From the NCBI GenBank assembly GCA_030616425.1, contig JAUWXJ010000145.1, positions 1 through 5,879 on the forward strand: 5,879 bases of DNA. Reading direction: 5' to 3'. This stretch comes from Desulfobacterales bacterium (GTDB taxonomy: Bacteria > Desulfobacterota > Desulfobacteria > Desulfobacterales > C00003060). A program made the translations under genes and the position numbers. This document shows positions 1 through 4,838 of the stretch, one piece after another (positions within the stretch are counted from its first letter, which is position 1; the number at the start of each line of letters is the position of its first letter). The notes beneath the pieces were generated by a model. That model searched no databases and was not told the DNA's origin. It saw nothing but the letters and a program-made list of their open reading frames with translations.

Positions 1-292
1 CCAGATCGGTCCCAAACGAAGATAGGGAGACCTCGAGAAGGATCAGATCTGGATCGAAGTCGCTAATTCTGGCCAAAAATTCGTCCTCGCTTATGCCCTC
101 GGCGATCCCATCCACCAATAGGATCTCAAGTCCGAGTTTCTCGAGGAGTGAGGCTGCATAGGCCAGCTGAAAGGGAAAAGGCATGTAACGGTTGCCCTCC
201 GCTTCGAAATGCGGCCACCTGGATCCGGCCCGCACACCATAAAAGCCACGCTTATACCACGGAGCGTTACCCAAAAAGACCTTTAATCCCAT
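1..292 (-). CDS. Cobalamin-binding-type radical SAM protein, N-terminal part (cut by left edge)
   Basis: Reading from ATG at 292-290, 97 codons stay open to the window edge. Visible order: MGLKVFLGNAPW at the N-terminus, then RAGSRWPHF (residues 21-29), YMPFPFQLAYAASLLEKLG (36-54), a strand ending in LLVDGIAEG (58-66), and FDPDLILLEVSLSS (79-92). From memory this is the start of B12-binding-domain radical SAM proteins, where a Rossmann-like B12 domain precedes a CxxxCxxC iron-sulfur domain; that second domain lies beyond the edge, so the catalytic part is not seen. Such enzymes often methylate or rearrange unactivated carbons; the substrate here is unknown. The start is supported by GGGGTGA at 303-297, 4 nt upstream, and by position 16 bp after the ATPase stop, so it is probably the third gene of the exporter transcription unit. 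A glycan or lipid modification role is inferred only from context. Confidence 0.82.
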   Translation of the reverse strand, partial: MGLKVFLGNAPWYKRGFYGVRAGSRWPHFEAEGNRYMPFPFQLAYAASLLEKLGLEILLVDGIAEGISEDEFLARISDFDPDLILLEVSLSSFGTDL

Positions 293-296
293 TAAA

Positions 297-303
297 TCAC
301 CCC
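297..303 (-). promoter_or_regulatory. Ribosome binding site of the radical SAM gene
   Basis: GGGGTGA reads on the minus strand 4 nt before ATG 292-290, inside the 16-bp gap after the ATPase stop codon. It resembles the GGAGGTGA consensus and decides the start of the partial gene. The GTG at 300-298 lies within it, in another frame, and is followed at once by ATT TAA. Confidence 0.6.
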
Positions 304-308
304 ACTGA

Positions 309-1577
309 TCAAGGCCGCCGCCTGGCGAACTCAGCAACGGTTCTCCCGTTATTTCTGGTCAAACGCCACGAGAAGGGATTGGATACGATACCACCTCCGT
401 CTTTCCGCTTGCTTCTGATACGCAGGACATAGGAAAACTGATGGCAATCGTAGGCAATGTCGGTCATGAAACTGCGGTACTCATCTGGCCAGATACCCAC
501 AGTCACGTAGTATTCGCCTTCCAGAAGGTTGAGCCGTTCATACTCCAAAACAATCTCTCCCTCGCCACTTAGAACTCCCGCCTTGAAGCCGACCCGATCG
601 GTGTTGACACCGTGAACCCATAGGCCCTCGTTTCGAAAAAACTGAACTCTGAAAAGAGGATCCTTGACCGGTTGGCGGCTTTTGAAACGAATGACCACTG
701 TCATCGGCTCGTGGGTCCAAAAGGTGTCGCGCTCTTTCCCATCAGCGTCAACGAATTTAACCTCACAAATTTGGATCTCCTGGGTGTCAGTGCCGTAGAC
801 GTTTTCGGGGTTAAAGGGGTGAAGGTGACGAGGAATCTGGTTCTGTTCGCGTTCGCAGGCCTGCCAGTAGGTCTTCAGAACGTTTTCAGTTTCACCATCG
901 TGATGGATACGACCGTCCTTCAGCAGGATCACTCGCTGGCAGATGGCCGCTACATCCCCCAGGCTGTGAGTGGCCAGGATGATGGTCTTGCCCTGGTTCA
1001 AAAATTCCCTGACTCTGGCCAGGCATTGACGCTGGAAGACAACGTCACCTACAGATAGAACCTCGTCCATCAGCAGGATGTCGAATTCCATATGCATGGC
1101 GATGGAGAATCCCAGCCGTATAATCATTCCCGCCGAATAGGTGTTGATTGGGTAGTTTATATACTCACTTAGGCCGGAAAAGTCAATGATTGACCTGCGC
1201 TTTTCCTGAATCTGGCTCCTATTCAGGCCGTGTATGGCCCCCTTGAGAAAAATGTTCTGGCGGCCCGTAAGACGGGGGTCAAGTCCGCTTTGTACGTCTA
1301 ATACGGTCGAGATCCGGCCATTTACCCTTATCTCACCCTCAGTAGGGTGTATAATGCCGGCAATAATGCGCAGCAGGGTGCTCTTTCCTGAGGCGTTTCG
1401 GCCGATGAGGCCGATGGACTGGCCAGCCGAAATGTCAAGGTTTATGCCGGACAGGGCCCAGTGTTCCGTGACGCCCTTAGATCGCCCGTTGAGAGTAAGC
1501 AGGTGTCTCAAAAGAACCAGCCTTGAAGGGTAAATCTTATAGCGTTTGGAAACATTTTTTGCTGATATAGTTAACAT
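309..1577 (-). CDS. wzt: ABC transporter ATPase for polysaccharide export, Wzt-type with C-terminal recognition domain
   Basis: A 422-aa cytoplasmic ATPase that would power export of a lipid-linked polysaccharide through the permease encoded just upstream. The nucleotide-binding domain spans about residues 1-235: Walker A GRNASGKST (59-67), Q-loop Q96, signature YSAGM (147-151, the form usual in Wzt/TagH/KpsT-like ATPases instead of LSGGQ), Walker B ILLMDE (167-172), D-loop SVGD (175-178) and switch His204. After a linker, residues about 268-400 form a beta-rich extension (EVKFVDADGKERDTF, LLEGEYYVTVGIW, ending SNPFSWRL), as in the C-terminal domain of Wzt proteins that recognise the modified non-reducing end of the glycan. 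Overall length is close to E. coli O9a Wzt, from memory. ATG 1577 lies 7 bp after the permease stop with no strong ribosome site, suggesting translational coupling. The last 20 residues are basic. ATPase role is secure; ligand of the C-terminal domain unknown. Confidence 0.95.
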   Translation of the reverse strand: MLTISAKNVSKRYKIYPSRLVLLRHLLTLNGRSKGVTEHWALSGINLDISAGQSIGLIGRNASGKSTLLRIIAGIIHPTEGEIRVNGRISTVLDVQSGLDPRLTGRQNIFLKGAIHGLNRSQIQEKRRSIIDFSGLSEYINYPINTYSAGMIIRLGFSIAMHMEFDILLMDEVLSVGDVVFQRQCLARVREFLNQGKTIILATHSLGDVAAICQRVILLKDGRIHHDGETENVLKTYWQACEREQNQIPRHLHPFNPENVYGTDTQEIQICEVKFVDADGKERDTFWTHEPMTVVIRFKSRQPVKDPLFRVQFFRNEGLWVHGVNTDRVGFKAGVLSGEGEIVLEYERLNLLEGEYYVTVGIWPDEYRSFMTDIAYDCHQFSYVLRIRSKRKDGGGIVSNPFSWRLTRNNGRTVAEFARRRP

Positions 1578-1584
1578 GACAAGC

Positions 1585-2376
1585 CTATACCCAATCCACG
1601 ATTTCTTTGCGAGACTTGTAGTAAAAACTCAGGCCAACGACCATAGAAAGAACCGTAAAGAAGAGAAAGGAAGCCACAGCTGGAACCGCCGGCAGACGGC
1701 CGACAAGGAGCAAATCACGATATATCTCGATCAGGCCTGTCAGCGGATTGAACCAAATAATCCTCTGCAGATATGCGGGAAGGCTTTCAAGCGGAAAAAC
1801 AATGGGCGAGGTGAAAAACCAGACGAAAAGAATCGTCGTAGTCAGATGGGAGAAGTCACGAAGAAAGACGGTCAGTGTGGCAACCATTAGGGCCATACCG
1901 TAACAGAAGATTATCTGAATCGGGATCAACGCCATGATAAGTACGCAATAGGAGGTGATGTTTTGGTCAATAAGCCCCTTGATTAGGAGAAACACGATAA
2001 GGGCCATTATTTCTGACACCGTGGCAGACAACACTATGTGAAACGGAATGAGGTAAAGTGGAATTGCGTGATGTCTGATCAGGTGGGATTGATCAACGAA
2101 CACGGTCGTTCCACGTTGTAGTGACTCCTGAATGGCCAGCCAGGGCAACATGCCGGCGAATATATACAAACCGAAGTTGACAGGTTTCCCCTGTCCGGAG
2201 GTGGTTGGGGTGACCACCCAGGAGAAAACAAGGGCGTAAACGCCAATCAAGACTAAAGGCTTGATAAGAGACCAGAAAAAACCAAGGACTGAACCCAGGT
2301 ACTGGGAGCGGAAGTCATGAACCGAGAGGGTAAAAATCAAATGTCTGTGCTCTTCGAGTGCTCTGATCATAGTCAT
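1585..2376 (-). CDS. wzm: ABC-2 type polysaccharide export permease, Wzm-type
   Basis: A 263-aa inner-membrane protein of the ABC-2 permease family that forms the channel for a lipid-linked O-antigen-like or capsular glycan. It has a short cytoplasmic N-terminus with an amphipathic stretch (DFRSQYLGSVLGFFWSLIKP, 21-40), then about six hydrophobic segments near residues 36-54, 68-84, 113-133, 143-170, 178-195 and 232-252. Family hallmarks are FLRDFSHL (171-178) before TM5, the TSPIVFP turn (189-195), and NPLTGLIEIYRDLLL (210-224). Length and topology are typical of the family. The first ATG (2376) is preferred over the ATG two codons later because GAAGGA at 2387-2382 lies 5 nt before it. It is followed by the ATPase gene 7 bp downstream and preceded by a long leader and its own promoter, so it looks like the first gene of its transcription unit. 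Confidence 0.95.
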   Translation of the reverse strand: MTMIRALEEHRHLIFTLSVHDFRSQYLGSVLGFFWSLIKPLVLIGVYALVFSWVVTPTTSGQGKPVNFGLYIFAGMLPWLAIQESLQRGTTVFVDQSHLIRHHAIPLYLIPFHIVLSATVSEIMALIVFLLIKGLIDQNITSYCVLIMALIPIQIIFCYGMALMVATLTVFLRDFSHLTTTILFVWFFTSPIVFPLESLPAYLQRIIWFNPLTGLIEIYRDLLLVGRLPAVPAVASFLFFTVLSMVVGLSFYYKSRKEIVDWV

Positions 2377-2381
2377 AAGTT

Positions 2382-2387
2382 TCCTTC
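2382..2387 (-). promoter_or_regulatory. Ribosome binding site of the permease gene
   Basis: GAAGGA on the minus strand, 5 nt before ATG 2376-2374 and 11 nt before the second in-frame ATG, so it favours the first start. It lies 5 nt downstream of the 3' arm (2404-2393) of a long inverted repeat, so folding of the leader could affect its access. Confidence 0.6.
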
Positions 2388-2451
2388 TCGGTGGATCAGA
2401 ACCATGATCTCAACCGGACAGTATCGGATGAGCATTTGCCTTAACACAGCA

Positions 2452-2475
2452 GGGGAAGCCAGGCTACTGCTCCCC
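2452..2475 (-). promoter_or_regulatory. GC-rich leader hairpin
   Basis: In minus-strand RNA GGGGAGC (2475-2469) can pair with GCUUCCCC (2459-2452), with one bulged U and a 9-nt loop. An alternative pairing of AGCAG (2471-2467) with CUGCU (2452-2448) would use overlapping bases, so two exclusive folds are possible. No U-tract follows on this strand. On the plus strand the same stem is followed by CTTTT, but no gene there needs a terminator. Confidence 0.35.
2460..2471 (-). promoter_or_regulatory. Possible ops-like element in the leader
   Basis: AGCAGTAGCCTG matches 9 of 12 positions of the enterobacterial ops element GGCGGTAGCGTG, including the GTAGC core and the flanking GC pairs that let the non-template strand fold. 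The ops element recruits the NusG paralogue RfaH in long leaders of polysaccharide operons, and the placement here (between a promoter and the first exporter gene) is the expected one. A 9/12 match can easily arise by chance, and the organism is unlikely to be an enterobacterium, so this is only suggestive. Confidence 0.2.
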
Positions 2476-2559
2476 CTTTTAACGTTTCTTCATTGTGGTT
2501 CTCAGATCCCTTGTTTTCTTGATTCCGAGGTCTGTATTAGGTGGCTGGAGAATCACTAC

Positions 2560-2589
2560 TTTATACATGATCTGTAATATCCTTGTCAA
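2560..2589 (-). promoter_or_regulatory. Sigma70-like promoter for the exporter unit
   Basis: On the minus strand a perfect -35 box TTGACA (2589-2584) is followed, after 18 nt, by TATAAA (2565-2560), a 5/6 match to TATAAT. Predicted transcription start is near 2553. It lies in the gap after the sulfotransferase stop and points toward the permease, so it would let the permease, ATPase and radical SAM genes be transcribed apart from the upstream genes. Spacing is 1 nt longer than ideal. I saw no equally good promoter elsewhere in the intergenic stretches. Confidence 0.6.
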
Positions 2590-2650
2590 GCCTCATTCTC
2601 TCTTTTCGCAAGCTATGACAACAACATGGGGAGAATATTACGGTCCTCTA

Positions 2651-3478
2651 TCAGGGCAAGAAGCAGTAACCCAGTTCGGCCAGCAATTCGTCATTCTCGA
2701 CCCGGCGCCGAAACTCTTGTATGGTCGAGTCGTTTATAAAAGCAAACCTTCTTTCGGGGTAAATCATTGAAACGGCACGAGCAAGTCGTTCGTCCGATTG
2801 GAGCCCAATAAAATCAGCCAGAGAGTGCAATGTCGCCTCTGGTTTCTCAATCAGATGCTCAAAACGTATTTCAACTGCGTTTTCGATCTTGCTAACGTGA
2901 CGTCGCGCCCTCAACACGTAACTCTTCCATAGAGTGAAGCAGCCATCCAGACTCTGACAGCGCGGTGAATAGTGTGGATGGTCAAACCCCTCAGGGCGGG
3001 AGGTTTCCCGCCTCCACAGGCTTGCTGCCACATCCACCCCATTGCGCAAAATATGAATAATCCTGGCTCGGGGAAAGATCCGGCGCCAGACAGGAAGAGT
3101 AAATATGTTGCGGGGGTCCTTCCATCCCCAAGGATTGCAGAAGTTTGACAGTAGGTGATGATGAGGCTTCCACCGCCAACCTAAATGGGAGCTAAAGAAG
3201 TGGGCATCCATTGAACGTCGCACCAGGGTCTCGGCCTCATTGGCAAGCAGGGGATCGGCGAAAAGTGCCTCGACCGGCTCCGGATTGTCCCAGCTGCAAT
3301 TGGCCATGGCAAACAGCTTTTCGTTGAGAGCTTGAAAACTTTTCGCCTCATTGTATTCGTCCTTGTGAACCCCCCAAAACACGCCACAAACTTCCAGCAT
3401 CCGGGTGAGCAAAGTAGTTCCAGAACGGTGCATACCTATGACAATGATGGGCGGGGTCGTTGCTTCTACAGGCATCAT
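2651..3478 (-). CDS. Sulfotransferase family protein (PAPS-dependent, glycan or lipid modifying)
   Basis: A 275-aa cytosolic sulfotransferase expected to move a sulfo group from PAPS to a hydroxyl of a sugar or lipid. The 5'-phosphosulfate loop is GMHRSGTTLL (15-24), directly after a hydrophobic strand (PPIIVIG). WGWKDPRN (117-124) is a typical conserved block of the bacterial carbohydrate sulfotransferase-like family. The 3'-phosphate site is RIIHILRNGVDVAASLW (139-155), with Arg145 and Ser153 as likely contacts. The length is normal and the C-terminus ends in LAELGYCFLP, followed by tandem stops TGA TAG. The frame is closed by TAG at 3499-3497 and offers only the tandem ATGs at 3478 and 3475, neither with a clear ribosome site. 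It lies between gene remnants upstream and the exporter promoter downstream. PAPS-making genes are not in view. The acceptor is unknown; a surface-glycan residue is the best guess. Confidence 0.88.
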   Translation of the reverse strand: MMPVEATTPPIIVIGMHRSGTTLLTRMLEVCGVFWGVHKDEYNEAKSFQALNEKLFAMANCSWDNPEPVEALFADPLLANEAETLVRRSMDAHFFSSHLGWRWKPHHHLLSNFCNPWGWKDPRNIFTLPVWRRIFPRARIIHILRNGVDVAASLWRRETSRPEGFDHPHYSPRCQSLDGCFTLWKSYVLRARRHVSKIENAVEIRFEHLIEKPEATLHSLADFIGLQSDERLARAVSMIYPERRFAFINDSTIQEFRRRVENDELLAELGYCFLP

Positions 3479-3496
3479 AAATAAATGGTCAATGGG

Positions 3497-3620
3497 CTAT
3501 CTGCACCCAGAGAGAGGATACTTCCACCAAAGGTTGTTCTCATCTATTCGATCTTGGTCCAATAAAAGCGCGCTTACCGTCTTCTACTCCTTTTAGGATT
3601 AATTCATTAAGCTTTTCCAT
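3497..3620 (-). pseudogene. Remnant of a radical SAM gene (N-terminus only, then degraded)
   Basis: ATG 3620-3618 opens a 26-codon frame (3620-3540) that includes LILKGVEDGKRAFIGPRS and stops at TGA. From memory, GKRAFIGP-type sequence directly precedes the strand and CxxxCxxC cluster in radical SAM/SPASM proteins of polysaccharide clusters; here the protein breaks off exactly where that strand should begin. A different frame stays open from 3583 to TAG 3499-3497, reading DENNLWWKYPLSGCR at its end, and could be the C-terminal stub of the same gene after an internal deletion. The ATG abuts the TAA of the preceding remnant (TAAATG), as in tightly packed operons. A functional 26-residue peptide is a less likely alternative. 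The N-terminal assignment is moderate; the C-terminal stub is speculative. Confidence 0.4.
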
Positions 3621-3755
3621 TTAAATACCGCTTTTTCTTTTCATCCAAAAAAACTCCAAATAATCCAGGATTCTTAAGATCGTGCATCTGAAACCATGTC
3701 TTTGAAAATACTCCTTAAATCTCTTTACATCTCCCCACAGTCGGTAGGCGCTTGG
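3621..3755 (-). pseudogene. Possible 3' remnant of an unidentified gene
   Basis: Directly after the TAA of the second epimerase, the same frame runs on for 44 sense codons to TAA 3623-3621. Part of it reads RLWGDVKRFKEYFQRHGF and LRILDYLEFFWMKRK, a composition and helix-like pattern that looks coding. There is no ATG near its beginning, and the epimerase looks complete without it, so it is best seen as the tail of a lost gene. The GF and the basic aromatic C-terminus vaguely recall the ends of class I methyltransferases or glycosyltransferases, but I cannot identify it. Its stop abuts the ATG of the next remnant, which supports an old gene junction. Stop-codon readthrough of the epimerase is the alternative and seems unlikely. 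Confidence 0.33.
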
Positions 3756-4817
3756 TTAAATCCGGCTCACAATCCCCGCATGTATACTTTCTAAAATATC
3801 TTGCAGGTTGTATTGGTATTCCCATTGGGGATAATGTCTCTGGAATTTTCTGACGTCACCAATCCACCAAATATGATCGCCGATGCGATTTTTCTCCGTA
3901 TAAGACCAATTTACTTTCCTGCCAGTGATTTCTTCGCAAAGCGCGATCGCCTCTAAAATGGAGCAGTTGGAATGTCGACCGCCACCTGCATTATACACCT
4001 CTGCGGTCTTCGGTTTTTGGCTAAAGTGCCAGAACATATTCACGAGATCATAGCTATGGATCGTGTCCCTGACCTGCTTTCCTTTATACCCAAAGATAGT
4101 GTAATGGTCCCCTGTAATTGCACATTTCATAAGATAGGCAAGAAAACCATGGAGCTCGGTTCCGGAATGGGAGGGCCCGCTCAGGCATCCTCCGCGAAAA
4201 CAGGCCGTGTATATGCCGAAATAGCGACCGTATTCCTGAACCAAAACATCAGAGGCCACCTTGGAAGCACCAAACAGGGTGTGTCTGGTCTGATCGATAC
4301 TCATGGACTCGTCGATACCGTTGGTGGAATAAGGGTGGGACTCGTCAATTTCCCAACGCGTTTCAAGTTCAATAAGGGGGAGATGGTTCGGGGTATCGCC
4401 ATATACTTTGTTAGTGGAGGTGAAAACAAAGACTGCTTTCGAAGAGTAACGCCGGGTCATTTCCAAAAGAACCAAGGTTCCATTGGCATTGACCGTAAAA
4501 TCAGTAAATGGATCCCGGGCGGCCCAGTCGTGTGAAGGTTGGGCAGCGGTGTGAGTGATCAGCTTGATATCATTGCCATATTCTGAAAACAGACGTTCCA
4601 TAGCCTTTTTATCGCGGATGTCTTCGCTGGCATGGATATATCCGGGAATTTCCTCTTGCATTCTTGCACGGTTCCACGAAGTCGAGGCCTCATCACCAAA
4701 GAAAACTCGGCGCATGTCATTATCAATACCAACCACCTGTAAACCTTCTTCAGCGAAGAAACGCACGGCTTCTGAGCCAATAAGCCCCGCCGAGCCTGTT
4801 ACCAAAACAATATCCAT
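3756..4817 (-). CDS. NAD-dependent nucleotide-sugar epimerase/dehydratase, extended SDR (CDP-paratose 2-epimerase-like), FxxxK variant
   Basis: A 353-aa cytosolic extended SDR enzyme expected to act on a nucleotide sugar. The NAD-binding loop is VTGSAGLIG (6-14), with acidic Asp32 at the end of beta-2 (GIDND), as in NAD-preferring members. STNKVYGD (134-141) and GYKGKQVRDTIHSYDL (243-258) recall TyvE, the CDP-tyvelose/CDP-paratose 2-epimerase. RGGCLSGPSHSGTELHGFL (208-226) is the substrate-loop region, and VYNAGGG (274-280) is the conserved late strand. The catalytic YxxxK motif reads LFGASK: Phe182 takes the place of the Tyr, with Lys186 kept. I recall FGASK as shared by a whole subfamily, so this is probably a lineage trait and not damage. 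ATG 4817 follows the first epimerase stop by 21 bp with a weak AAGA upstream. The exact reaction cannot be told from sequence. Confidence 0.88.
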   Translation of the reverse strand: MDIVLVTGSAGLIGSEAVRFFAEEGLQVVGIDNDMRRVFFGDEASTSWNRARMQEEIPGYIHASEDIRDKKAMERLFSEYGNDIKLITHTAAQPSHDWAARDPFTDFTVNANGTLVLLEMTRRYSSKAVFVFTSTNKVYGDTPNHLPLIELETRWEIDESHPYSTNGIDESMSIDQTRHTLFGASKVASDVLVQEYGRYFGIYTACFRGGCLSGPSHSGTELHGFLAYLMKCAITGDHYTIFGYKGKQVRDTIHSYDLVNMFWHFSQKPKTAEVYNAGGGRHSNCSILEAIALCEEITGRKVNWSYTEKNRIGDHIWWIGDVRKFQRHYPQWEYQYNLQDILESIHAGIVSRI

Positions 4818-4838
4818 GTTTTCTTAAAAACTTGAGCT

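Larger units (their letters stand above)
2393..2509. repeat. Inverted repeat with 12-bp arms and a 2-nt bulge
   Basis: On the plus strand GGATCAGAACCA (2393-2404) pairs with TGGTTCTCAGATCC (2496-2509): all 12 bases of the short arm match, with CA bulged in the longer arm. The arms are 91 nt apart. In minus-strand RNA they would form an outer stem (GGAUC and AGAACCA paired to UGGUUCU and GAUCC) enclosing a GC-rich hairpin and ending just before the permease ribosome site. Pairing is seen directly; function is not known. Confidence 0.55.
2377..2553 (-). promoter_or_regulatory. Long structured 5' leader of the exporter transcript
   Basis: About 177 nt separate the predicted transcription start (near 2553) from the permease ATG. 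The stretch holds no gene of normal size. It contains a long-range inverted repeat (2509-2496 with 2404-2393), a GC-rich inner hairpin (2475-2452), a four-residue ORF MKKR (2493-2479), and a 20-codon ORF (2435-2373) that begins after AAGG and whose TGA overlaps the permease ATG as ATGA. Neither mini-ORF resembles anything I know; the second could couple translation to the permease but is not called as a gene. No T-run follows the inner hairpin on the transcribed strand, so it is not an obvious terminator. The extent depends on the predicted promoter. Confidence 0.4.

Noticed and set aside
148..432. 94-codon plus-strand open frame
   Set aside because: It crosses the junction of the radical SAM and ATPase genes on the opposite strand and shows no domain.
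672..1058. 128-codon plus-strand open frame
   Set aside because: Antisense to the ATPase gene, with no motif and no ribosome site logic; a shadow.
1386..1417. Walker A variant GRNASGKST in the ATPase as a defect
   Set aside because: The GxxxxGKST core is intact; only a non-essential Gly-Ala position differs, so no loss of function is implied.
2448..2484. Plus-strand hairpin followed by CTTTT as an intrinsic terminator
   Set aside because: The T-run is only four long and interrupted in context, and no plus-strand gene lies upstream. The same stem on the minus strand has no T-run.
2575..2640. TAATAT...ATATTA inverted repeat just before the exporter promoter
   Set aside because: Six-base AT-only arms 54 nt apart are expected by chance.
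2317..2770. Two plus-strand open frames over the permease-sulfotransferase gap
   Set aside because: They overlap conserved parts of both minus-strand genes and the promoter region, and their translations look random.
3484..3493. TTGACC on the minus strand as a -35 box for the sulfotransferase
   Set aside because: It is only a few bases before the ATG, so any -10 box would fall inside the gene; no fitting -10 was found.
3972..4535. 187-codon plus-strand open frame
   Set aside because: It lies wholly antisense to the second epimerase, whose NAD loop and conserved blocks are clear; the plus-strand translation has no recognisable motif.
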